Below are positions 1-8,066 of a stretch of 64,000 nt of DNA, in pieces; within the stretch, counting starts at the first letter, position 1, and each line of letters opens with the position of its first letter. The notes under the pieces were generated by a model. The model did not search any database. It was given only the letters and a program-made list of their open reading frames with translations, and had not been told where the DNA came from. The position numbers and the translations under genes were made by a program. Location of the stretch: contig NC_007516.1 in NCBI RefSeq assembly GCF_000012625.1, positions 1,488,001 to 1,552,000 of the forward strand. The letters are read 5' to 3'. The stretch is from Synechococcus sp. CC9605 (GTDB taxonomy: Bacteria; Cyanobacteriota; Cyanobacteriia; PCC-6307; Cyanobiaceae).

Positions 1-394
1 ACCGCCTCAGCAAAGCCCTGCAGCGGGCCACCAGCTCCCGAAGACCAAAGGGTTTGACCAGGTAATCGTCGGCGCCCACCTCCAGCCCCAGCACCCGATC
101 GGTCTCACTGTCGCGGGCGCTGATCACCAGGATCGGTGTGGTGTTGTTGAGGCGACGGAGCTCTCGGCAAAGGTCGAGCCCGCCCAAACCCGGAAGCATC
201 AAATCGAGCACGATCAAATCCACCGGATCTGAACTGCCGGCTGTGATCAGAGTGAGGGCTGAGGCGCCATCGGCACAGGTGTGCACCTCAAAGCCTTCAG
301 CGCGCAGGGCCTCTCCAACTGTTTCGCGAATGCTGTCGTCGTCCTCCACCACGAGAAGTCGACGGGTGGAGACAGACGCAGACAGGGTTGTCAC
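1..394 (-). CDS. OmpR-type response regulator, N-terminal part (cut by window edge)
   Basis: Read on the minus strand, the first residues give a receiver domain: the strand-1 motif LLVVEDDDSIRET supplies the acidic pocket, VDLIVLDLMLPG carries the phosphoacceptor Asp, and DDYLVKPFGLREL gives the conserved Lys and the loop before helix 5. The following ARCRALLRR is the usual linker to a winged-helix output domain, which lies beyond the left edge. I chose a GTG start at 394 (MTTLSASVSTRRLL); a second GTG at 400 is possible and no clear Shine-Dalgarno decides between them. The partner kinase is not visible, so the target regulon (PhoB, RpaA, RpaB or other) is not assigned. Confidence is high for the family and low for the precise member. 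Confidence 0.85.
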   Translation of the reverse strand, partial: MTTLSASVSTRRLLVVEDDDSIRETVGEALRAEGFEVHTCADGASALTLITAGSSDPVDLIVLDLMLPGLGGLDLCRELRRLNNTTPILVISARDSETDRVLGLEVGADDYLVKPFGLRELVARCRALLRR

Positions 395-471
395 GTCCAC
401 ATGGCAAGGACAGGCCCATTCTGCCCGGAGGCGCATCCCGACGGAGCAGAACGGCGGCTTCGCTTAAGGGC

Positions 472-891
472 TCAGAAGAATTCGTCGAAGTTGTCGAAAT
501 CAACCGCTTTGAACTTGCCCGCTTCCACTTGCTGCATCAGGCGCTCCAGCTGAGAAAACAAGGCTCCACCGGTCAGCAGCGAGAGCAGAAGGGCCACCAG
601 CAAAGCAGCGCCTGAGGCAAATCCGAAGATCTGAAGGCAGCAGCCGATGAACAACGTCACCCCGATGAGGGTGCCGGCGTAGCTGAGGTTGATCTCCGCA
701 GTCCCCAGGGGCATCAAGGGGAGCCGATCCTGTTTCCAGCCATCCAGCTTGTTCTGCACCTGACGGCCAAAGGTGAGGCCGCAGAGCACACCCATCAACA
801 GACCGATGCCCGCCAGCAGGTAGGGGGGCTGGGGCAGGGTCATCATCTGGAGCAGCTGCTCAAGCTCCTGGGCGCTGATCTCCTCAGGCAT
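472..891 (-). CDS. conserved two-TM membrane protein, unknown function
   Basis: A 139-residue protein starting MPEEISAQELEQ; an ATG five codons upstream is in frame but less likely. Two hydrophobic hairpins are visible, around residues 22-40 (LLAGIGLLMGVLCGLTFG) and a longer one around 70-110 (YAGTLIGVTLFIGCCLQIFGF plus ALLVALLLSLLTGG). The C-terminus is acidic and aromatic (FKAVDFDNFDEFF). The middle contains a charged loop, NKLDGWKQDRLPL. I do not recognise a catalytic motif. It lies between a response regulator and an ABC1 kinase, all on the minus strand, and may be co-transcribed with them. It resembles the small conserved membrane proteins of picocyanobacteria, but this is an impression rather than a family assignment. 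Confidence 0.7.
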   Translation of the reverse strand: MPEEISAQELEQLLQMMTLPQPPYLLAGIGLLMGVLCGLTFGRQVQNKLDGWKQDRLPLMPLGTAEINLSYAGTLIGVTLFIGCCLQIFGFASGAALLVALLLSLLTGGALFSQLERLMQQVEAGKFKAVDFDNFDEFF

Positions 892-962
892 CGACGCCGA
901 TCTCAAAGAGCTGAGACCTTAGCGGTGGGTTCGACACTCTCGCTGGAGTTGTGATTTCTGGA

Positions 963-2612
963 TCAGGCTGCCGCCAGTGGATTAAGACGCTGCAACAGCC
1001 CGCCGGCCAGACGTCCTGGGCCAAAGGTGCGTCCGAGCAGGCCGACCAGGGCACGCACGTCATCGGTGTGCAGACGATCGTCACGGATCAGCGTCATCAG
1101 CAGACGCTTGCGCAGGTCAGCACCATCGCGGCCGAGCAGCAGCCGCAGGCCGGCTCCGGCCACAGGGATCAGTTCCTTGCCAGGAGCGGGAGCGTCCTGA
1201 CCCACCACATCCAGCAAACTCTCCAGCCGGTCCAGGCGCAGGCGGCCTGATTCATCAAAGATCACCTCGAGCAGCTTCTCGCGCATTTCGCTGGTGTCTC
1301 CCGCCAGCAGTCGACGAGCCACGTAGGGATAGGCCACAGCAATGATCCGGAAGTTCGGATCCAGCCGCAAGGCAAGCCCCTCCTGACTGACGACGGCCCG
1401 GATGATCAGGGCGAAGCGCGCCGGCACCCGGAAGGGGTAATCGAACATCAGCTCGGAAAAGCGATCGGTGATCGCCTTGAAGTTGAACGATCCAACCGAG
1501 TCGCCAAGGCTGCCGCCGAGCACCTCTTCCAGAGCAGGAATGATCAGCGTGAGATCGGCCGTGGGGCTGAGAAAACCCAGGGATTGGAAGTCCTTGGCCA
1601 ACCCAGAGAAATCACGGTTGATCAGGTGCACCACAGCGCCGGTGAGGGTGAGCCGGTCGCTGTCGCTGATGGAATCCATCATCCCGAAGTCGACATACCC
1701 CACATGGCCGAGATCGCCGGTGCGGCCTGGCAAGGCGAAGAGGTTGCCGGGGTGAGGGTCGGCATGGAAATAACCGAACTCCAGCAGTTGCTGCAGGCCG
1801 CAGATCACGCCCGTGCGGATCAACGCCGTTGGGTCAAGACGCTGGGAACGCAGCTCTTCGCTGTTGCGCATCTTGGCGCCATCGATCCAGGTGGTGGTCA
1901 ACACCCGGGTGGAGCTGAGCATTCGCTCCACCTTCGGGATGTAGACCGCGTCGTTCTCCGCAAAAAGCGCCGAAAAACGCTCGGCATTGGCCGCTTCCAG
2001 GCCGTAATCAATCTCCTCAAACAGGCTGCGGCCGAACTCATCAATGATTCCGCCCAGCCCGAAACCCAGGTTGAGCGGTAGCAGCGGCGCCGTCATCACC
2101 CCCAAAGCCCGGATCAGCACCAGATCCCGCCGCAGGATGAAGGTGAGATTGGGGCGCTGCACCTTCACAGCAACCCAGTGCTGGCCCTGCAGACGGGCCT
2201 TGTACACCTGGCCAAGGCTGGCAGCGGCGATCGGCGTATCGGGGAACTCCTCAAACAACTCCTCCGCCGGAGCGCCAAGTTCCTCACGGATGCATGCCAG
2301 AGCGGTGGCATGGGGGAAGGCCGGCAGATCGTCCTGCAGGCGCGTCAGTTCCTCCAGCCAGTCCCGACGCACCAGATCCGGACGAGTGGAGAGGGCCTGT
2401 CCCAGCTTGATGAAGCAGGGCCCCAGACCCGTCAGGGTGTTGAGAATGCGACGCGCTAGCCCCTGCTGAACGGCGGGGTCGCTGCTGCCTCCACGCAGCA
2501 ACAACACCAGCACCAGCCCCGCCAAGGACCACAGCACATAGATCAGCCGCGGGATGGCGACCCAGGGACGCAGCAGCAGCCAGCCGAGATCCCGCCCGGG
2601 GTCGTAACGCAT
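963..2612 (-). CDS. ABC1/UbiB-family atypical protein kinase
   Basis: An AarF/UbiB/ABC1-family protein of about 549 residues. The family signature KxGQ appears as CFIKLGQALSTRPDL near residue 67-80. An Ala-rich nucleotide loop (AAASLGQVYKARL, near 130-143) precedes the VAVKVQRP lysine near 151. The catalytic loop HADPHPGNLF is near 283-292 and the metal-binding VDFGMM near 307. Hydrophobic residues near 10-40 suggest membrane attachment. ABC1 kinases in cyanobacteria and plastids act on prenylquinone metabolism and plastoglobule-type lipids, probably as ATPases or kinases of lipid or protein partners; the exact substrate is unknown here. The first two codons are both Met; I use the second. 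The gene is divergent from the decarboxylase at 2660. Confidence 0.93.
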   Translation of the reverse strand: MRYDPGRDLGWLLLRPWVAIPRLIYVLWSLAGLVLVLLLRGGSSDPAVQQGLARRILNTLTGLGPCFIKLGQALSTRPDLVRRDWLEELTRLQDDLPAFPHATALACIREELGAPAEELFEEFPDTPIAAASLGQVYKARLQGQHWVAVKVQRPNLTFILRRDLVLIRALGVMTAPLLPLNLGFGLGGIIDEFGRSLFEEIDYGLEAANAERFSALFAENDAVYIPKVERMLSSTRVLTTTWIDGAKMRNSEELRSQRLDPTALIRTGVICGLQQLLEFGYFHADPHPGNLFALPGRTGDLGHVGYVDFGMMDSISDSDRLTLTGAVVHLINRDFSGLAKDFQSLGFLSPTADLTLIIPALEEVLGGSLGDSVGSFNFKAITDRFSELMFDYPFRVPARFALIIRAVVSQEGLALRLDPNFRIIAVAYPYVARRLLAGDTSEMREKLLEVIFDESGRLRLDRLESLLDVVGQDAPAPGKELIPVAGAGLRLLLGRDGADLRKRLLMTLIRDDRLHTDDVRALVGLLGRTFGPGRLAGGLLQRLNPLAAA

Positions 2613-2659
2613 CATATCGCGCTGAGTGGAGAGGGAGACTTTAAGGAGATCAGGCGGAT

Positions 2660-4066
2660 TTGATGGCGCTTCTGCCCCAGCTCACCCGTCGCCTCGGTCA
2701 GCCCCTGTTTCTGCCTGCCCACGGACGGGGGGCTGCCCTTCCGGATGGACTGCGTCAATTGCTGCGACGCCGCGCTGGCGTCTGGGACCTGCCGGAACTG
2801 CCAGCCCTTGGCGGTCCGCTGGAAGCGGACGGCGCCATCGCAGACAGCCAACGCTCCGCCGCGGCACAGATGGGGGTGGCGCGCTGCTGGTACGGGGTGA
2901 ACGGGGCCACGGGGTTGCTGCAGGCCGCACTGCTGGCCATGGTCCGGCCAGGAGAGCGGGTGCTGCTGCCCCGCAACGTCCATCGCAGCCTGATTCAGGC
3001 CTGCGTTCTTGGGGACCTGCGGCCGGTGCTGTTCGATCTACCCTTTCAAAGCGACCGTGGCCAGCCTGCACCAGCGGATTCGGCCTGGATCAAGCGGGTT
3101 CTGGAGGCCCTGCCCCGCGATGGCGCACCGATCCGTGCCGCGGTTCTGGTGCATCCCACCTACCAGGGCTATGCCAATGACCCGACGGCGGTGATTCAGC
3201 GGCTGCAGCAACAGGGCTGTTGCGTGCTGGTGGATGAAGCCCACGGCTGTCATTTCGCCACTGGGGTGGATCACCCCCTTCCCCCCAGCGCCCTGCACTG
3301 CGGCGCTGATCTGGTGGTGCATTCCCTGCAGAAATCTGCTGCAGCACTGGCGCAAACGGCAGTGCTCTGGCTGCAGGGGGAGCGTCTGGATCCCGTGCGG
3401 GTGGAACGCAGCCTGGGCCTGCTGCAGACCACCAGCCCCAGTGCGCTGCTGCTGGCCTCCTGCGAAGAAGCCCTTCAACACTGGCAGCGGCGCAAGGGAC
3501 GCCGGCAATTGCTGCGGCGTCTGCAGGAGGCTGCAGCCCTCGCCGAGGACCTGCGCAACAGCGGCGTGCCTCTGCTGAACAACCAGGATCCGCTGCGCCT
3601 GCTCCTGCACACGGGCCAAGCGGGAATCACCGGCCTGGATGCTGACGATTGGTTTCTGCCCCGCGGGTTGGTGGGCGAATTGCCGGAACCAGCCAGCCTC
3701 ACCTTCTGCCTGGGGCTGGCACGCCACCGAGGGCTGGGTCGGCAGATGCGGCATCACTGGCAGAACCTGCTGCGGAGCTTCCCCGATCGGGCTCCCTTGC
3801 CAGCGTTCGAAGCCCCACCGCTGCCGCTGGTCACCACCACAGCGCAGCCGCCAAGCCAGGCGTGGACAGCGGCGCATCACCAGGTGGCGTTGAAGGACGC
3901 GGAGGGATGCATCGCGGCTGAGCTGCTGTGCCCTTACCCACCGGGCATCCCCCTGCTGATTCCCGGCGAACGGCTGGACCGCCAGCGACAGTGCTGGCTC
4001 GAGCGCCAGCAGCTGTTCTGGAGAGACCAGATCCCGGACAGGCTGTCTGTGGTGAGCGGGGGATGA
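2660..4066 (+). CDS. Orn/Lys/Arg decarboxylase-family PLP enzyme
   Basis: A fold-type I PLP enzyme of about 468 residues. The expected landmarks are present: a Gly-rich phosphate-binding segment (WYGVNGATGLLQ near 78-89), VHPTYQGY near 160, the cofactor-ring Asp in VDEAHGCHF near 190, and the Schiff-base lysine in VVHSLQKSAAALAQT near 220. The C-terminus carries the family's small domain ending (CPYPPGIPLLIPGE). Cyanobacterial members of this family include arginine and lysine decarboxylases feeding polyamine synthesis. The protein is shorter than the large inducible E. coli enzymes and has no receiver-like wing domain, so substrate specificity cannot be read. A Shine-Dalgarno AAGGAGA at 2643 serves either the TTG at 2660 or the ATG at 2663. 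Confidence 0.88.
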   Translation: MMALLPQLTRRLGQPLFLPAHGRGAALPDGLRQLLRRRAGVWDLPELPALGGPLEADGAIADSQRSAAAQMGVARCWYGVNGATGLLQAALLAMVRPGERVLLPRNVHRSLIQACVLGDLRPVLFDLPFQSDRGQPAPADSAWIKRVLEALPRDGAPIRAAVLVHPTYQGYANDPTAVIQRLQQQGCCVLVDEAHGCHFATGVDHPLPPSALHCGADLVVHSLQKSAAALAQTAVLWLQGERLDPVRVERSLGLLQTTSPSALLLASCEEALQHWQRRKGRRQLLRRLQEAAALAEDLRNSGVPLLNNQDPLRLLLHTGQAGITGLDADDWFLPRGLVGELPEPASLTFCLGLARHRGLGRQMRHHWQNLLRSFPDRAPLPAFEAPPLPLVTTTAQPPSQAWTAAHHQVALKDAEGCIAAELLCPYPPGIPLLIPGERLDRQRQCWLERQQLFWRDQIPDRLSVVSGG

Positions 4067-4112
4067 AATTCAGACCCAATGCCGCTTCAATCCATGCAAT
4101 CGGCTGCGGTGG

Positions 4113-4586
4113 ATGAAACCTCTGACCTTGCTGCTGATGGCGCTGTTTCTTGGCCCGTCCGTTGGGGCCAGCCCTAGTGGCGAGGAATTTCTGGTCGAAG
4201 ACATCACGGAGATCAGAGAGGCCATCACCATCCAGGACGTCAGGACGGTTGCCCCTGTCAGGCCTCTACCTGCCAGCAAGCTGATCGAGGTGGTGCAGGG
4301 CGCTGCAAGCTGGTACGGACCAGGGTTCTACGGCCGCACCACGGCCAATGGTGAGCGCTTCAGCAAGGGCACGCTGACAGCAGCCCATCGAACCCTGCCC
4401 TTCGGCACCAAGGTGCGCGTCACCAATCTGAGCAACGGCCGCAGCGTTGTGGTGCGGATCAATGACCGCGGACCGTTCAAGCACCACCGGGTGATCGATC
4501 TGGCCCATGGCGCTGCCTCACAACTCCAGATGATGCAGGCGGGGGAGGTGCCAGTGAAGCTGGAGATCCTCGCCAAGGGCGATTGA
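4113..4586 (+). CDS. RlpA-like double-psi beta-barrel exported protein
   Basis: A 157-residue protein with an N-terminal signal peptide (MKPLTLLLMALFLGPSVGAS, cleavage probably after VGA). The C-terminal half is an RlpA-type double-psi beta-barrel: GAASWYGPGFYGRTTANGE near 66-84, then AAHRTLPFGTKVRVTNLSNG, and the catalytic-type segment VVVRINDRGPF with a conserved Asp, followed by VIDLAHGAASQL. In other bacteria RlpA proteins are septal lytic transglycosylases that cut glycan strands lacking stem peptides; activity here is inferred from the barrel only. There is no lipobox Cys and no SPOR domain, so it is a short secreted version. It lies 46 bp after the decarboxylase and just before cdsA. 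Confidence 0.85.
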   Translation: MKPLTLLLMALFLGPSVGASPSGEEFLVEDITEIREAITIQDVRTVAPVRPLPASKLIEVVQGAASWYGPGFYGRTTANGERFSKGTLTAAHRTLPFGTKVRVTNLSNGRSVVVRINDRGPFKHHRVIDLAHGAASQLQMMQAGEVPVKLEILAKGD

Positions 4587-4616
4587 TAGTGTGACCACAG
4601 GACTCCTCCAATCAGC

Positions 4617-5483
4617 GTGATCCGTGAGGTTGTCCTCGAGCAGAGCCAAGCGCCAGCGGCCCGAGCAGCGCTGCGCAAGCGATTGATCAGTGGCCTGGGT
4701 GTGGGCGGCTTTGGCCTGCTGGTGGTGAGCCTGGGCGGGTGGTGGTTCACCGCCGCGCTGGGGGGAATGGTGCACCTCGGCCTGCTCGAGTTCTTCCGGA
4801 TGGCGCAATTCAAGGGAATTCGCCCCGCCACAAAAACCACCTTGGTGGCTTGCCAACTGCTGCTGTTCACCACCCAGTGGGCGATTCAGGGCGGGCTGCC
4901 GGCTGATGTGGCCCATGCCGTTCTGCCGCTCTCCGGAGCCGCCATCTGCGGTTGGCTGCTGCTGCAACCGGTGACGGGTTCCATCGCCGACATTGCGGCA
5001 TCGATCTTCGGGTTGTTCTACCTCGGCTTTCTGCCCAGCCACTGGCTGAGTCTGCGCGGTTTGGACAACGGCCTGGAGATCACCCTGTCGGCCTGCCTGA
5101 TGATCGTCGCCACCGACATCGGCTCCTGGGCCGTGGGACGGCGCTACGGGCGACGGCCCCTCTCACCGATCTCCCCCGGGAAAACCATCGAAGGGGCGAT
5201 CGGTGGATTCATGTCGGCCATGCTGGTCGGCCTGGTCTGCGGCAAGCTGATGGTCTGGGCCCTGCATGGCCTACCGGGCCTGCTGCTGGGGGCACTGATC
5301 GCTCTGTTCGCCCTGGTGGGAGACCTGACCGAATCGATGATGAAACGCGATGCAGGCGTGAAGGATTCCGGTGATGTTCTTCCCGGCCATGGCGGGATCC
5401 TGGACCGGATCGACAGTTATCTGTTCACCCCAGCGGTGGTCTTCTACGCGATTGCTCTTTGCCAACCACTGTTGGCGTCGTAA
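4617..5483 (+). CDS. cdsA: phosphatidate cytidylyltransferase
   Basis: CdsA makes CDP-diacylglycerol from phosphatidate and CTP, the branch point for phosphatidylglycerol synthesis; PG is essential to cyanobacterial photosystems. The 288-residue protein has about eight hydrophobic membrane segments. The C-terminal family signature is clear: DIGSWAVGRRYGRRPLSPISPGKTIEG near 163-190, then GDLTESMMKRDAGVKDSGDVLPGHGGILDRIDS near 235-270, containing the CDP-alcohol metal-binding acidic residues. The start is GTG at 4617, after a weak AGGA. It converges with the DUF2993 gene downstream, with only six bases between the stop codons. Confidence 0.96.
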   Translation: MIREVVLEQSQAPAARAALRKRLISGLGVGGFGLLVVSLGGWWFTAALGGMVHLGLLEFFRMAQFKGIRPATKTTLVACQLLLFTTQWAIQGGLPADVAHAVLPLSGAAICGWLLLQPVTGSIADIAASIFGLFYLGFLPSHWLSLRGLDNGLEITLSACLMIVATDIGSWAVGRRYGRRPLSPISPGKTIEGAIGGFMSAMLVGLVCGKLMVWALHGLPGLLLGALIALFALVGDLTESMMKRDAGVKDSGDVLPGHGGILDRIDSYLFTPAVVFYAIALCQPLLAS

Positions 5484-5489
5484 CCAGCG

Positions 5490-6110
5490 CTAAGGGGTGA
5501 CGCTGGCCTGACCTTTGAGGGCCAACTGACCACTCGCCAGCTGCACCTGCTCGATCCGAATGGCGGGATCCATCGGAAGCAAGGTGTGCGGTTCATCAGC
5601 GGTCTCGGGCCGGAAGCACAGCGTTCCCTGCTCGGCATTGAGGCGGAAGCGACGGCGAGCGGGATCCTGATGGGCAGCGACGGGCACCTGCAACTCGAGC
5701 AGATCCGAATCAATGCGCAAAGCTCCCAATGGGCTGAGGCCCATCAGCTGCTCAGCCATCCAATCCCCAAGCCAACGCCAGGATTCAGCCAACAAAGCAC
5801 TGTTGAGCTGACGGCCGTTGAAGCGCACCTCTCCCTCCACCTGGAACGGCTGCTGCAGGGCCAGCATCTGACCGGGACTCAGCAGCTTCATGTCCACTGC
5901 AATCGGACCGCTGCACAACTCCACGCTCTGCAAGGGCAGGCCCTGGAAACAGGCATCCCTCGCCTTGAGGGTCACCCCATCCAGACGCCCCCGCAGCAAC
6001 GACCAGGTGGAACCGTTCAAGGCCAGTTCGAGGCTGCCGAGGCTGTCGCACTGGCTGCGAATCCAGAGGCGCAGGGCCCCTGCCAGCACATTGAGAACGG
6101 GATCAGCCAT
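5490..6110 (-). CDS. DUF2993 (LmeA-like) domain protein
   Basis: A 206-residue protein fitting the DUF2993 family, common in cyanobacteria and actinobacteria, whose one studied member (LmeA) works in lipoglycan maturation. The pattern is an amphipathic beta-rich chain with alternating hydrophobic residues (LELALNGSTWSLLRGRLDGVTLKARD near 27-52; GPIAVDMKLLSPGQMLALQQPFQVEGEVRFN near 68-98), typical of lipid-binding beta-sheet proteins. There is no signal peptide. Its first codons overlap the 3' end of the hydrolase gene upstream (6103-6110), so the two are probably co-translated. The function in cyanobacteria is unknown. Confidence 0.75.
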   Translation of the reverse strand: MADPVLNVLAGALRLWIRSQCDSLGSLELALNGSTWSLLRGRLDGVTLKARDACFQGLPLQSVELCSGPIAVDMKLLSPGQMLALQQPFQVEGEVRFNGRQLNSALLAESWRWLGDWMAEQLMGLSPLGALRIDSDLLELQVPVAAHQDPARRRFRLNAEQGTLCFRPETADEPHTLLPMDPAIRIEQVQLASGQLALKGQASVTP

Positions 6111-6969
6111 GGGTCAACAGGGCATGACAACGCTCAGCCACCTTGCGGGGCTGATCGATATGGGGGAGGTGGCCGCAGGAGGGGAAGGTCTCCACGGGCT
6201 GATCGAGCAGGGCCTGAAGCGCCTGTTTCTGCGGAGCACGAAGAATCCGATCGTTATCACCCCAGATCACGTGCAGTGACTGGGAGGGCAGGGGATCGCC
6301 AGAGCCAGCGAAACCACCGCTGCGGGCGAAGGCCGCCAAGGCCTCAGCCCAGCCGGGGCATTGCAGGTGCAACGAGGCGATCTGCTCTTCAGGAGCTCCC
6401 ACATCCGCATCGGGATCGGCGAAAGCTTGGCGACACAGCCCCCGACGCACGCCGGGACGACCCAGGAACCAGGCACCAACTCGATCCAACAGGGGCGGCA
6501 CAGGCATCGGCCGCCCCGTTAGACCGGCTGGAGCCAGCAGCAGCAGAGAAGCCACACGCTCGGGATGACGCCGGGCCAATTCCACGGCCACGGACCCTCC
6601 CATTGAGGCCCCGATCAGACCCACCGGAGCCTCGGTGGGAAGCCGCTTCAGCAGGGCATCGAGATGCCGCAAAACAGGTTCCGGTCCGTAGTTGAGGCCC
6701 AGGGGACGGGGCGAGAAACCAAAACCGAACAGATCGGGGATGAACAGCTGAAACCGTTCATCCAGGAGGGGAGCCAGGCGCCTGTATTCGAGAAAACTGC
6801 TGTCGAAACCATGCAGCAGCAACAACGGAAAGCCTTGGCCAAGCACCGCCACCGGGAAGGGATCATCAACACCCAGGCCAGGCAAATTCCACCACTGCAC
6901 CTGAGCAGCGAGAGACTCGGCCTGCGGGTCAAGCAGAGCCGGCCGCAATTGATCCAGGAGCGTCTTCAA
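6103..6969 (-). CDS. alpha/beta-hydrolase fold protein
   Basis: An alpha/beta hydrolase of about 288 residues. The oxyanion segment LLLLHGFDSSFLEYR lies near 50, the nucleophile elbow GASMGG (Ser) near 122, and a late acidic residue and His appear in WGDNDRILRAP and FPSCGHLPHIDQP. An ATG upstream (7083) would add 38 residues lying wholly inside the preceding dehydrogenase gene; I prefer the TTG at 6969, which forms a TTGA overlap with that gene's stop codon, the usual sign of translational coupling. The substrate cannot be told. The second arginine-rich segment GLNYGPEPVLRHLDALL fits the cap region. Confidence 0.85.
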   Translation of the reverse strand: MKTLLDQLRPALLDPQAESLAAQVQWWNLPGLGVDDPFPVAVLGQGFPLLLLHGFDSSFLEYRRLAPLLDERFQLFIPDLFGFGFSPRPLGLNYGPEPVLRHLDALLKRLPTEAPVGLIGASMGGSVAVELARRHPERVASLLLLAPAGLTGRPMPVPPLLDRVGAWFLGRPGVRRGLCRQAFADPDADVGAPEEQIASLHLQCPGWAEALAAFARSGGFAGSGDPLPSQSLHVIWGDNDRILRAPQKQALQALLDQPVETFPSCGHLPHIDQPRKVAERCHALLTHG

Positions 6970-8066
6970 AGGCTGCTGGGGCTTAGTTCCGCAGCACCCA
7001 CAAGGGCCTCCAGCAAAGCACCAGGCGTCACAGCGAAGGGCAAATGATGCAGATCGGAACCCTCGCGGCAGGCGAAGCGACACACCTCCTGCAACTGACT
7101 GAGGCTGGCCTGTGCCAAACCCAGATCATCAAGACTGACGGGCAAGCCGAGCTGCCGAAGCAGCGGCAACAGCTGGCGGTGCGCATGGCCTGCAAGCCGG
7201 TTACCACCCAGACGCTCCTCCAGGCGGAGCTGCACAAGGATGCCGAAACCCACCTTCTCGCCATGGAGAACGTGGTGGCAAGCCTCAAGCTGGGTGAGGC
7301 CGTTGTGAACGGCGTGGGCCGCAACAGTGCGGCAACGGGCGCCGCCGAGTCCCCCCATCACCCCGGCGGTAAGGGCACAGGCTTCAGCGGTGCGCACCCA
7401 GGCGGCACTGTCTGGGTCCCGCAGCGCAGCTGGGCTGTCGAGCAGCAGTTGATCCCGCAGCACCCGTGCCATCTGCACGGCCTGCTGCACCAGACCATCG
7501 CTGCTGTCGCCGCTGCTCACTGAGGCTTCGTACCACTTGGCCAGGGCGTCAGCGACGCCACTGGCCAAGGTGCGCGGAGGCGCCTGGCGCACCAGGCCAT
7601 GGTCAAAGACAAGTAGATCTGGGCAACGATCCAGGGCCACATCCCCTTCAAAAGCACCCTGAGGGGAATAGATGTTGGAGAGAGCCGTCCAGCCAGCACA
7701 GGTGGAGGCACTCAGCGGAACGGTGACGCAGGGAAGAGAGAGGCGATGGGCCAGCAGCTTGCCGGCGTCCAGCACTTTTCCACCGCCTGCAGCCAGAACG
7801 GCGTCACAGACCTTGGCTTCCGCAGCCACTCTCTGCAGATCCTGCTCACAGCAATCGAACTGGAGCTGAGCCTGAAGGGGATTGAGCCCCTGGGCCTGGA
7901 GATCCGACACCAAAAGCTGACGCTGATCCGCAGTGGAAGCACTGCGACCGAGCACCAACGGACGTGAACAGAGGGATTTGATCTGAGGCAAGGCCTCATC
8001 CCAGACTCCATCCCCCCGCAAGACGCTGGCGGGGGCAATGGAATGGGACGAGATGGATCGAACCAT
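6966..8066 (-). CDS. iron-containing alcohol / glycerol dehydrogenase-like protein
   Basis: A 366-residue member of the group III (iron-containing) dehydrogenase superfamily. The NAD(P)-binding motif is AAGGGKVLDAGKLLAH near 91-106, followed by VTVPLSASTCAGWTALSNIYS near 114. Metal-ligand positions are seen in SGVADALAKWYE (Asp), AHAVHNGLTQLEACHHVLHGEKVG (several His near 245-270). It sits in a tight chain: its ATG overlaps the clpC stop by one base and its stop overlaps the hydrolase start. The substrate is unknown; glycerol dehydrogenase-like and glycerol-1-phosphate dehydrogenase-like relatives share this layout. Confidence 0.87.
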   Translation of the reverse strand: MVRSISSHSIAPASVLRGDGVWDEALPQIKSLCSRPLVLGRSASTADQRQLLVSDLQAQGLNPLQAQLQFDCCEQDLQRVAAEAKVCDAVLAAGGGKVLDAGKLLAHRLSLPCVTVPLSASTCAGWTALSNIYSPQGAFEGDVALDRCPDLLVFDHGLVRQAPPRTLASGVADALAKWYEASVSSGDSSDGLVQQAVQMARVLRDQLLLDSPAALRDPDSAAWVRTAEACALTAGVMGGLGGARCRTVAAHAVHNGLTQLEACHHVLHGEKVGFGILVQLRLEERLGGNRLAGHAHRQLLPLLRQLGLPVSLDDLGLAQASLSQLQEVCRFACREGSDLHHLPFAVTPGALLEALVGAAELSPSSL